This document shows positions 34,935-46,121 of a stretch of 64,000 nt of DNA, piece by piece (position 1 is the first letter of the stretch; the number at the start of each line of letters is the position of its first letter). Under the pieces are notes generated by a model. The model saw only the letters and a program-made list of their open reading frames with translations, did not search any database and was not told the DNA's origin. The position numbers were made by a program, and so were the translations under genes. The DNA comes from Scatophagus argus (lineage: Eukaryota; Chordata; Actinopteri; Scatophagidae), in contig NC_058513.1 of assembly GCF_020382885.2 (NCBI RefSeq), forward strand, positions 7,721,774-7,785,773, in the 5' to 3' direction.

Positions 34935-36263
34935 TTCTGGAGTCTTGACGGATGGCAAAACGAAAGGCTGGCACTCCTGCTGAGCCGGATTGAGATGTCT
35001 TATTTTAAAGCTTTGGCTATGTTACAGCTGAACGACCATTTCGCAGACACTTAGTATGGCAAGCTCCCGCTCATCAGAAAGTCTAGGATGTTTGAGTAAG
35101 CAGTCTCAAGGAGGCTAAAACACAGGTAGCCGTAGGGAAGCACAAACCTCAACCGTGTTAGTTAAGACCTGCCACTGCTCCAAGTCCCGTCCGCGCTGCC
35201 TACGCCTAGGTGGTGGTACAAACCTGCAGCTGGGCGTCTGAATGCTAACCGGCTAGCTACAAGGTATTCTCGTTTACGTAGCGAAATCTCGAAGAACTCC
35301 GGGCATGACAGCAAACGGCGCAAGCTAGCCTGCTAGCTGCTACCGAACAACGTTATGTCAGCTACTTATCAAGCTAACTACTTTAGCTAACTAATGCTGC
35401 TGTAGGCTAATAGAAAGTTCTTCCGCTTTCGTATTCCATCCACTTGCCGTTAGTTGTGGTTAACTGTTGCGTGTGCTTGGCAGCAGCCCTGCGCCAAAAA
35501 CCAAATAGATAGGATAGTAACGTTAATAATACATTAAATTTGAATGTTGTCCGAGGTAGGACGGTCGATGCGCCGGAGTCTTTAGGTTTACAGTGCCATA
35601 CCAGAGTGCTCGTCTTCTTCGTTTGTGTGTCGCTTGAAGTCAAGAGCTCCACCCCTCTGTTTACCTGACGTCATCACAATAAGGACGAAGCGGAAATGAC
35701 TTCCAGCGTCAACAGTTTGGTGTACTAGGTGTCTACATTATGGAAAATTATCATTGTTTCAGCTTTCTGCGAATGAATAAGCTGATAAAGTTGTCGACAT
35801 AAGGCTTTGTTGCGACTTGCTTTATGTTCTAAGAAATTTCACAGGTATCTCTTAAATAATTTCACGAGGCGACATGTGAAATAGACCTACAGTACGGGAA
35901 GGTTTTTACTAGGACACTTGTTCGCTATTTTGCAGACCCTCATTGTGCTGTAGTCTATTATTTTATAAACATTTATACATTTCTAAGCAAACTGTAGGCC
36001 TAGTATATTGGCTAATATATTCTGTAACAAGTTATGCAGTTCAATATGCTTGTAGCTGCCTATTTTACTGCTACAAAGGCACACATTTAGACTTTCAGAA
36101 TTAAAATTTGAATTTTCACAGTTCAGTTTGTCATAAGCATCCTGAAGTGGCTGTAGATTGTCAGGTACTCAAACTGCACAAAGCAAGGAACAAAAAAATG
36201 ATTTTGCAAATTTCACCTTCAATTCACCTGTAACCATATTGATGCTGCATCTTTCTTCTGCAG
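34935..36263. promoter_or_regulatory. Divergent promoter region of fam104a (-) and amz2 (+)
   Basis: The interval is CpG-rich around 35150-35700, then AT-rich. A perfect TGACGTCA (CRE) lies at 35666-35673 and an ETS-like GCGGAAATGACTTCC at 35690-35704. It probably holds noncoding first exons of both genes; the amz2 coding exon begins right after an acceptor (TTCTTCTGCAG|ATG). Start sites cannot be fixed. No other gene is seen. Confidence 0.6.
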
Positions 36264-38559
36264 ATGAAAGTCATCCAGCACTCTGTGGAGACCCTACAAA
36301 CTGCTTTGGTCTCCAATCATAACAACTTGTCCAAACTTTACAGCAAGTACACAAAAGAAGAAAGGCAACTTCTGGAGGGAGGATTCCACCCAGGGCAGCC
36401 CGGTTCTCTTTTCCAAACCATCACAGTCCACTCTGACTCAGACTGGATCTCCGCGCACCCTGAGGAGCCTCAAGACTTTGAGAGCTTCTACAGAAACCCT
36501 TACCGCAAGACCCCCAGTGCAAGTCACGATACTATATATATTCAGACTATAGGTGAGTATGTTTGTGCATACTGCCGCTAGAGCCTCTGTATTTTTCAGT
36601 CCATGTGAAGTGTGTGGGTGTGTTTGTGAAAATGTTCTCACAGCATTAGCCCTGATAAGATTTCTGTTTTTTTTTTGTTTTGTTTTTAAAGAAATAGCAT
36701 GTAACCACGTGCATATTTGCTATTTCTCAAAGGCAACCATGAACACTTACAATAAACATGTCACCATACTTTCTTGACATGCATGAAACATCATTGAAAC
36801 TCACTGTGGGCTGTACAGATGGATGAAACGTGCAATATGGTATACAATGGCCTTAATTCTGCCCATTTTGTGTAGGTTCCTTTGGGGAGGCAAGGGCTCA
36901 GACAGAACAGTATGTGGAGTGGCTCAGAGAGTACTGCCAGGCCTTCTTCTATGGGCTTTCTGTTAAGTTACTACCGGCTGTTACTGTAGCTGAAACAAGA
37001 TGCTCTTTCAGGGTTAACAGTAACTCCCACAACCTTCAGATCCTCACCGGTAAGTAGTTTCTTTACACTTACTTAAGACTATCCAACATTTCTCTTGCAT
37101 AAGGATGAATCGTAAAATTCAGTGATCTCCAACTGGACGGTGCATGATATTCCTTTGTCATTATTGTTTGCTCTTGAAATTTAGGTGACCTGCTACGATT
37201 CCTGCAGAATAGGATACCAAAAGATGCTTTTTGTATTGTTGGAATCACAATGATTGACCTCTACCCCAAAGACTCCTGGAACTTTGTCTTTGGACAGGCT
37301 TCTCTCAGCATGGGTGAGATTTTATGACAAAATCTTAGCTAAATAAATATAACATTTTCTGTGACTAGATGCTACCACGCCTAATCATAATGATAGTGAT
37401 AGTCCACTGCATTTCAACATATAGTAAATCCTTGCTTAAAATGCCATGGTATGTAGAGGACAAGCACAGAGTCTGTTTACCTTGCTTCACTGGTGATCAT
37501 CACTATGGTCTGTGATTATGTAATGTAGTTGAGCTGCCATTAGATGGCGACAGAGATTGAGACTTGTTTTTCTGCTGTGTTTACAGGAATGGGTGTTTTC
37601 AGCTTTGCTCGGTACGATGACAACTTCTACAGCAGAAGTTATGCTGGCAGGCTGAAGAAATCGCTTAAGCCAAAACAGGGGGACTATTCTGTGTTTGACG
37701 GATACTACACACCCCCCATCACCAGCACTCTACTGCTTCGATCCTGCAAGGTTTCTATCAAACACTCCACTCACTCAATTTTGGTACTGAGAACCTTTGA
37801 GTAGCCCTGCCAGAGGTCTTCCCTCCTTTAACTTTTATCAGTACTGCTGATAAAAACACTCAATATTGCTGGTTTTCTTTTTGTTATCAGAGAAACCTAA
37901 TGTTAAATATTTATTTCCAGACAATGACCCATGAGATTGGCCACATGTTTGGAATTAAGCATTGCCAGTGGTTGAGCTGTGTCATGCAGGGCTCCAACCA
38001 CCTGGAGGAGTCTGATCGGCGGCCCCTGGATTTCTGCCCTGTCTGCCTTCGAAAGCTACAAGTCGCTGTCGGCTTTAAAATAGCTGAAAGATACGAGGTA
38101 AAACAAACAACGTTTTCATAGGAAAAAAAGACATATTTCACAAAGAATCTGTCTGTTTCACAATTAGATTGAATTTTAACTGTAATTATATGTATTTCAT
38201 GTCCAGTAAACATATATTTTGTTTTACACTTGGTCTCTATATGTCCTTTCTTTTGTTTCTTTTGTTGTCTCATTAGGAGCCACTCTTGGATATGAGATGT
38301 TTGTCCTCCCATTAGTTTTTATCAAAGCTCACCAAAAGTTCAGTTTACTAAGGTTTATTTTTTATAATTTTTTTTTAAGTTTATGTTTATCTGTGTTCAA
38401 CAGGCTTTACTGCACTGGATGGAGGAGGATCAGAGTCAGACATCCAGACCAGAGGAGGCCTCTGCGCTGCCCTTTCCGAAACCCACTGAAGCTTTTCTTA
38501 CATCCAGACTGTGGCTCCGCAGGTGCCTGGACATTCTGAGAAAAAAAGATGAACTGTAG
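36264..38559 (+). CDS. amz2: Archaemetzincin-2, zinc metallopeptidase
   Basis: Six coding exons: 36264-36552, 36876-37049, 37185-37313, 37587-37750, 37921-38097, 38404-38559. They join in phase to 362 residues (human 360). The catalytic motif HEIGHMFGIKHC is at residues 256-267, with the zinc-binding histidines 256, 260 and 266 and catalytic Glu257. The second, structural zinc site of the family is present (Cys267, Cys272, then CPVC at 291-294). Other family blocks are VVGITMIDLYP-like (IVGITMIDLYPKDSWNFVFG) and GVFSFARYDDNFY. It is a probable soluble aminopeptidase-type enzyme; its physiological substrates are not established. The best poly(A) signal is AATAAA at 38755-38760. Confidence 0.96.
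37537..37550 (+). promoter_or_regulatory. CTCF-like motif in amz2 intron 3
   Basis: CCATTAGATGGCGA fits the CTCF core with two mismatches. Motif evidence only. Confidence 0.3.
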
Positions 38560-38668
38560 TACTTGCCTATAATTCTAAATAAGATCAGGAAGTGAGTGCA
38601 ACAGCTTCAACCTATTCATGTATTAAAAAAACATTACATCTGTTTAGAGGTTCAAATCACTCTGTCGC

Positions 38669-38760
38669 TTTATTGCGATTGAACACATTTTCATTACAAA
38701 AATAGTTTGAGTCTGACATCTCATATCACATTAACAGCTTAAAGTTTGATTAAAAATAAA
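38669..38760. terminator. Overlapping poly(A) signals of amz2 (+) and slc16a6 (-)
   Basis: The minus-strand AATAAA (TTTATT at 38669-38674) lies 5' of the plus-strand AATAAA at 38755-38760. If both are used, the two mRNAs overlap tail-to-tail by roughly 100 or more bases. Confidence 0.5.
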
Positions 38761-39192
38761 GACTTTTAATCATGTTATTTCCTGAGCTTTTAGGTATTTT
38801 CTATAACACACGTTACAGAATCTGTGCAATTAATTGGTCTTGCAGCTACATTTGTGTCAGTTTTTCTGGTTATCATTGATCACCAGCAGGTAATTAGTTC
38901 ATCAGGTATCAGTGTTGCGTTTCGTTTCTGTAGTATCTAAAACTGAGGCACCTTCATTAATGTTAGATCACTCGTGATCACGTAAGGCACAAATGCTACA
39001 TTCATGTTGTGATCTAAAAGTTCTCGAGATTGCTCTCAGAGCACAGATCTACAATGATGATTAACACTTAATAAGTGGTCTTTCTCTTCACTGTATTCAT
39101 GTCATGTTAGCACTTCCCAGCAACTGTCTTTAGATAACCTCTTACCCTCATATGGCTTGGCACTCTTATTTCCCTATTATCGTGTTATCAGC

Positions 39193-42100
39193 TCAAGCAA
39201 AACGTATAACCTCCTCGACATCTCTTGTGGCCTCCGCCATGCTGGGGATCAAGCTGTCATCTACTTCAGAACAATGTTCCAGACTGTCAGATCTTTTGTC
39301 CAGGTTATGAACTGCACTCTGTTCCTCACAGTCCCCTTTCTTTTCATATATATCTTTAGAGCGTTTTGAGTTCCTTCTCCAGCAGAGTAATCCTCTCTTG
39401 GCAGGTTTTACCAGACCCAGGAACACGGCACTAATTGCCATGCCGCCCGCACAGGAGTAGAAGGCTGATCCATAGTTTTGAGTCACATCCACCAGCACGC
39501 CTGATAAGTGATGGAGGAGGATCAAAAGAAAGCATTAAAGGGGCACTCCAACAATTTTACACATCAACTTCACTTGTCATGAGGAGTACAAACTTGTGGA
39601 AAAGGTTGCTTATCATCATCTGTGGTCTTGTGCAGAGTTTACGAGACATTATTTGACAGCAAGGGTCTAATGAGAGAATCTACTCTGTTGCTACTCTGTC
39701 TACTACTCTGTTGCATTATGGGAAACGAAGAATCAAGTGTTTTTGGAGTGTGACTCATACTGAGCACCAGATGCCAGGAGACCTCTTTTTGGTAATCGGT
39801 CTCACAAGTCCAACTATATCAAAGTGCAGTTCGAAAAAGATGGAGTGGCCCTATAAAGCAGACAGCTTTAAAGAGCCACTCCATTAGAAAGCCTTAAAAA
39901 TATGATAAAGCTGACTGATTCATTATGATTTCAGAGCAAGATGCTATTCTATATATGGGATGTTATCTCATAGGACTAACACTAGATGTAAAATATATGT
40001 GATCTATTTTACAGGTAAAACGTGTATTCAAACTAGACCTAAAAATGGCATCTATGTATGTTGCTGTGATTTAAGTCAGTGTCTGCAATTCTTGTCTTGC
40101 TCTTTGTCTTTCAGCTTGGATTTTACAGTATATACAATGTAAGTGCATATGGTCAGTGGCACATTATATCAAAATCATCCATAAAGTGAAACCACAGCAC
40201 TACAAGAAAATTCTTACCTCCAAGTGGGGGTCCAGCCAGCCCAGCAAAGCTGTGTATGAACACATAGACACCAGCAGCTGAAGACATCCGCTCTATGCCC
40301 ACCACATCATCCTCAGCCAGCATGGGGATGTGGGTGCACGCTAGGGTACCCATTAAGAAACCATACAAAGCGCAGCACACAGCCAGGCCGTAGAACTCCG
40401 TGACAAAAGTAAATCCCACTAGATCCATAGTCATTGTAATGACACACACCAGAAGCACAAGCAGCTTCCTCTTCATGAGCTGCTTCCGCGTCAGGATCCA
40501 CCCAATGGAGAATCGGCCAAAGAGTTCAGCCACAGCCATGGTGGAGAGCATGTAAGTGGCACGGTCCCGCTCCACACCTCGACTCACACTCAGCTCAATG
40601 ATGTAGAGCTGAGGGGCAAAGAAGCCAAGTGTGGCGAACAGTCCAAACAGTGAATAGAAAATGAAGCTGCACTCTCTGAGGATGGAGAAATCTAGAAGTT
40701 TCGAATTCTTGGCCAGCAGCTTTTCATCACCTGATTTCAGCTCCTGGTCTTTCACCACTGGTTTCTCTGCATCTTTGTTCTTTTTCTCCTCTGACTCTGT
40801 AATCTCTGTAAGACTGTTTTCCACAGACGTGTGTGGGCTACTGTTGTCTGCATCCTTCAAAGACTGGACACCAGAGTCTCCAGTGCTCACGGAGCCTCTG
40901 GTTAGCTCGTTGTCCAGACTGTGGGCAGTATTATGTGTATGTGAGGTATTGCTTGTTATAGAGTCTTCTGGGTTTGTGCCCTCTACATTCTTTTTTGTAC
41001 CGAGGGCCTCAAGTTCCTTTGGAGACAGTCTGTCAGTCTCTGTCTCACGGGTCGTTCCTGGTTTGATAACGATCGGCCGGAGCAGAACACCACAGATGAT
41101 GATGATGCTTTGCAAAGCACCTATTACTGCCATGGTGTGTCGCCAGCCAATGTGGCCCTTCAGTGCAGAAAAGGCTGAGAGGCAGGAGGAGATTGTTAGG
41201 AAGTGTTCATCACAAAAGTTGCATATGTGGTTTTAAACATTCTACAGCCTGTTCAGGATGGACATAAAATCAATGTTGTTTAGCTCTGCTGCTGTCGGTA
41301 AGTCCAATGACAACACTGAAAACAACTTTGTTTCTCAACACCCATCTGTGGCCCTTAGCCCAAGTTCACTGGTTCCCACTGAATCTTTAAAAACAGATTC
41401 AATGGAAACAAATTTATAGTTTGATTTAAAAAATAAAGAGTAAATAGTTTATTTGTTGGGGACTATATTTTCACCATAGTGACACATGCTGCAATTTACA
41501 GCAGCAGGGCGGTGTATGTGGGATAGTTTTTGTACAACTACTATGCAGATCAATTTACTGTTAATTTATTTATTCTTTCCTTGGCAATTGTTGACAATAA
41601 GAAGAATACAGAATATTGTCACACTTGTCTTTACAAATTCTATCCATGAAGAATCTCTGAATCTTCCCCTGCAATGTTTTCTTTAGACATTGCATTTGAT
41701 TACCCTCCTCGAGTCACCACTTAAGTTATGCAAGTCACCTTGTCAATACTAAAAAATGAATGAATAAAAAAGTACTTTCAAGTCAGTCTCTATTTTGTTG
41801 AAAAAAGTTAACACTTTCATTATTCTCCACTGTCTTAAAAATTAATATGTTTAATAAACTCAAAAAGTGAGACAACTTCTGAACTATCTAATCTAATCAA
41901 CAGAATCACTTCAGAGCCAGTTACCCAAAACAAGCATTTCCCGAGTAACTGAGCCAAGGTCTTATACTCTTTCTACCTAGACAGTATGAAGTTACAGTGA
42001 CCCTTTTAAATTGTTCAACAGAAAATGCATTTTTCTAGCGTAAACACACATTCACATGGTTTCCCTAAACCCCCATCAAATTTGTCTTCTCCAACTGTAT

Positions 42101-42914
42101 GCACGAAACGTTAGTGAAAGCTCTTGCACTCACCTGGCGTCAGGGCAAACAATGACAGGGGCTCTCCAGTGGAAGCCACAGCTGTGACCAGAGACCGTCG
42201 ACGGGTAAAGTACTGCGAAAGGATTGTCACGGTGGGAAGGAAGGCCAGACAGTAGCCCAGGCCTGCACAGTGAAAAACATGATTAATTAAAACAAAATTT
42301 TGTTGCACAAGCTGCTAATAAACTAATTCAAAGAATAATAACACTATATGATGGTCAGAGAGGGAGACAAAGGAAGAAGAAAGCAATACCTGCAACTAAT
42401 CCATAGGTGATGTACATTTGATTGACGGAGCTGGTAAAGCTGGTGGCTATGGTACCTGAAGAAATAAGCAATCCTCCAACCATAACAACACACTGGAACC
42501 CAAAGCGGTTAGTCAACACGGATGAGAGAGGAGCTGAGGACATATGGAGACCAAACAGGTTTTTTTAGTGTGGACTATAGTACATTCTCATAACTCCATT
42601 TTCATTCCAATTTCTAGTGTGTACTTTATGTGGATTTACAAGATTGCACCCATTTAACCTCATCAGCTGTACTCACCATTGAAGGTCATGACAAACACGC
42701 AGATGGAAACAATCCAGGAGACCCGACTGTTGGTCTCCCCAAACTCCTCCATTAGGTCCTGGAGGAAAATGCCAAAGCTCTTGATGGTGCCATAGGTGAA
42801 AACCTCCACCAGGAAGAAGGCCACAGCCACTGCCCATCCCCAGCCTCCATCAGGGGCCTCTGGGTACACATTAGGCCCCAGGAAGCGTGTCCCTTTCACC
42901 CCACACAGTGCCAT
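39193..42914 (-). CDS. slc16a6: Solute carrier family 16 member 6 (monocarboxylate transporter 7)
   Basis: Five coding exons on the minus strand: 42677-42914, 42390-42533, 42134-42262, 40218-41174, 39193-39500, giving 591 residues (human 523). The MCT signature [10 protein letters not shown] is at residue 22 in TM1. [30 protein letters not shown] and [20 protein letters not shown] match MCT7. The long exon holds the central cytosolic loop between TM6 and TM7, about 130 residues rich in E, K, S and T, longer than in human. The C-tail is cytosolic and charged. MCT7 exports ketone bodies such as beta-hydroxybutyrate; a zebrafish slc16a6a mutant develops fatty liver on fasting. Teleosts have a and b copies and I cannot tell which this is. 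Confidence 0.95.
39533..39858. mobile_element. MITE-like element in slc16a6 intron 4
   Basis: The left end, CATTAAAGGGGCACTCCA, and the complement of the right end, CTTTATAGGGCCACTCCA, agree at 15 of 18 positions. The interior, with ctcgtcatgaggagtacaaa-like and gcattatgggaaac segments, resembles a repeat common in perciform genomes. A further half-end (TTTAAAGAGCCACTCCATTA) follows at 39867-39886. The element has no coding capacity and its family is not assigned. Confidence 0.6.
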
Positions 42915-44500
42915 GCCTTGAAAAACAGAAAAGAGAGTTTTCGTAAATGATATAATGGTCAACAAGAAGGAATGTATATTTTACTGGTTCATTGAGTTGA
43001 AGAAAAACAAAGTTTGTGCACAATGTGGCTGCAAAAAGCCAAGAACCTGTTAAGTCATGTAGTGTGCCTATTATTACAGTAAGAAACATGAAAATGTTAA
43101 CCCCCTTCAGCCTGGCTCACAACAAAACACCCCCAGTGATTACCTACAAATCAGTACTTTTAATCTTTAATTTCACTTTCAGAAACAACCAGCACATTTA
43201 TTAGTAATTCTTAGATGTTTATAACCCAAAACAGACAACAGCTTTGTGAGTTCAGCTGCACTGCTGATAAATTAAAGCTGCAGAGGTGTCAACTGCTGTA
43301 ATGTTTACAATAACACAACTGGTCTGAATGGTATTTTGTCATTTTCAAACACTAAATACAACCTGTATTTTGTGAAGCAGGTGGACATTAATGATGAATG
43401 GCGGTGCAGACAAGGATGAGTGTGTTATCATGTACACAAATATTAACAAATACACAAACAGACCAGCTGCCATGGACAAATGTCTATTTATAGAGAGTGA
43501 TTAGTGTAATTAACATATTCTGAATACCAATCAAACCTGCCCAGTACATTTAAGTCACCCAGGTCAATGTAATTAAGACATGTACTGACACTTACTAACC
43601 TACTTTAAAATAAAGTCTATGGCCAGAACTCATGTTAAACTACAGCAGCTTCTGCTCTTAAACATTAACATTACAAGAACTATTTACTGTATGACGTAAA
43701 TATCAACTTAGTGGATCATAAGTTAAGATTATTACCTGTATGTTAGATTACTATTTCCAAGGTCAATAATGAACAGTTCAATGTTGTAATGTAATGTTCA
43801 ACATAGAATGCATTAATGTGGACATATTATTTTAATTTAAAAAATTCAATCCACTTATAATTAACACATTTTTGAAAAGAAAAACCAACTTGCAAATAGG
43901 GCTTGAAAAATTGATCGAAATATCGGAATCACAAACTTGCAAGTGCTATATCAAAACCGCAGGGGATTCTAATATTGCACTATACCTATAAAGGCATGTA
44001 CCTATAAAATGTATCAAAACTTAATATTATAATAAAGCAGTGTGGTGCTACAGAGATGCGCCAAGCTCCAAATCAAATTATCCAGATGTAAAGGAACACT
44101 TGACGCAGCAAAATCAAATCATCATCACGTTTATTTTTCCCCAGTGGAAATTAAATAGAAAAAAAAGACCATTCCCATTAAAATCCTGACTTACATTTCA
44201 CGACAATGCACTATCTTTATTCGTTAATTAAGATGGGTGGGAGGGGGGTTGGTAATGTTGAGTGGCCACAATCATTATATGGTGCGTCCTCATGCGGCTG
44301 ACGCAACGCCATCAGTCAGTCCAGCAGCGGCTCGTGTGGTCGTTGAGCAACTTTGTAAGTAGCCTGCGTATACGTTGCCAGTAGGAGCCATACATTTAAC
44401 TCAAGGCGTGGTAAATATGTCTTGCCATGTACATATACTTTACTAAGGTAAACGTAGTCATAAGCCATCACATAGCTTGTATTTAAGTAGTCTGCCTCAC
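42915..44500 (-). other. slc16a6: 5' intron of slc16a6
   Basis: The first coding exon has an acceptor just before the ATG (TTTTTCAAG|GCATG), so a noncoding exon lies upstream. A good donor at ACACAG|GTGAGG (exon edge 44501) fits it. The intron between is AT-rich; 43895-44090 has the look of an old interspersed repeat (aaaattgatcgaaatatcgg). No exon candidate is seen. Confidence 0.6.
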
Positions 44501-44620
44501 CTGTGTGTAGCAAGTTTCAGAGAGAAGTGGCCGTACTTCCTTCCCTTATAATCCCCTCGCGCTCTCCGTCAACTAAAGACTTTGCACGTGTTCTCGGGTG
44601 CATATATCCACAACCACGCA
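44501..44620 (-). promoter_or_regulatory. slc16a6: Probable noncoding first exon and promoter of slc16a6
   Basis: The minus strand shows an exon-like stretch ending CACACAG|GTGAGG. The upstream boundary is not visible and 44620 is a guess. Just beyond it lies CACGTG (in tttgcacgtgttc, near 44585), an E-box. Confidence 0.45.
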
Positions 44621-44717
44621 CACGTGGAAACACGGACACGCAAAAAAAAAATACAAAGTAGCATGTTGCCTGACACTAGTTCGCATTTATGAACGGCTCC
44701 CTCCCTAACTTTCGGTA

Positions 44718-44775
44718 AAGGGGGGGGGGGTGGGGGTGTGTGTGCGTGTGTGTGTATGTGTGTGTGTCTGCGTGT
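44718..44775 (+). repeat. G-run and (TG)n tract
   Basis: A run of ten or more G residues, then TGGGGGTG, then an imperfect TG/CG tract and TTGGGGGGAGG. Confidence 0.9.
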
Positions 44776-46121
44776 TGGGGGGAGGTAACGGGGTTAAAGA
44801 GATCTGGTTACAGCCAGTTCTTGCCCCATGTCGGTCTGTTGACTCCCCCCTCCTCGAGCTCTGGGATGCGGAGTTGTTGTGTTCATTGCTGGTGTGTGAC
44901 AGACTGAACGACAGGGTGAATTTGGGTATGGATGTCGCTGTGGTTTCAAGCTGTAATGTGTGGTGAAAACTTCTAGTCAAATACATTATTACCTAATTAA
45001 AAATTAAAAAAACAATAAAAGACATACAAACCTCAAAGGTTAATTTTTAAGAGATAACAAGTATGTTAAGTAGTTTTTTGTTCTTGGATTCCAAACAGAC
45101 CTTACATATACACAAACCTAAATATTCCACCTCTGTCAGACTGGAAAAATTACATAAATTTTTATCATTTTTTAAATTACTCTCAAATGTGATAATTTCC
45201 CTGCATAAACTCTCAGTTTTTGTTTCATCTGTAGCTATAAATGCTGATCTTGTCAATATTTGTCAATATTTAGACTTGAAGAAGTGGTTGGGAGTCTGGT
45301 GTGAGATTTAAAGCCACAGCTGCCTCTCTGTTTTGAATGTGCTTACACTGTACATTTCCTTACAGAGGTTTGGCTTCTTGTTCGGAGAGAGATTTTGATC
45401 GGTTATACAATAATTGTTTGATATTCAAGTTTAGCTTGATATACTGGTGTGAGGAGAGGAGACAGGCTCATTTGGCTGAGGCAAACAACTTTAAGTGTCT
45501 TCACCAGAGACACTTAGCTGCCTCTTTTTACCTCGGTCACCATGGGAGAAACTGGGTTAAGGCAAAAAAATAGGTACGTTTCTTCTCTACATGGTATATA
45601 AAGATCCATATATCAGCAGAAATAGAGTTTATGATGTTTTTCATCAGTGTATAATTGCCTAAAGAGGCATTGTTTTTTTCCTTATCTTAAAACAAACCCT
45701 TTATATCTACAAAGGGAGTGGCTCTCTCTGTCACGTTCCACCGTCGTGTTTCTATAGTAGCCAGACCAAACACGGGCTCTATTACTTCAATTCAACAGAA
45801 ATGGGTTTTGTGGGGATGATGTACCATAGTTCCAAAACAAAAATAATTCCTACATCATTTTCTTTATTTATGTGCCACAAGCAGATGTAGCAGGAGAGGG
45901 GGACAATGCAGTCATTTAACTATAGAACAGTGTTTCACATTTTGAGAACTGATTTGGTTACAGTTGCCAAACATCTGTCCACTTAGTCACTCACATCATA
46001 CTTAGACTTATCGTTTCACTGTGAGTTGGTATCCTGTACTACTCTTAGTTTAAGAACGGTGCAGCATGTCAGCTAAGGTTTAAATGAAACCTATGTAATC
46101 GTTTGCAGATTTTGATCCAAA
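44776..46121 (+). other. Region between slc16a6 and the first coding exon of arsg
   Basis: The arsg coding exon begins after an acceptor (GTTTGCAG|ATT, exon start 46109), so a noncoding first exon must lie upstream. I cannot place it. No other gene is seen. Confidence 0.5.

Noticed and set aside
40661-41236. 191-codon plus-strand frame opposite the long slc16a6 exon
   Set aside because: Antisense shadow of the MCT7 loop-coding exon; the sense frame is supported by phase and homology.
45337-45573. 78-codon plus-strand frame before arsg
   Set aside because: No similarity to the arsg N-terminus and no clear splice link; may overlap a noncoding exon at most.
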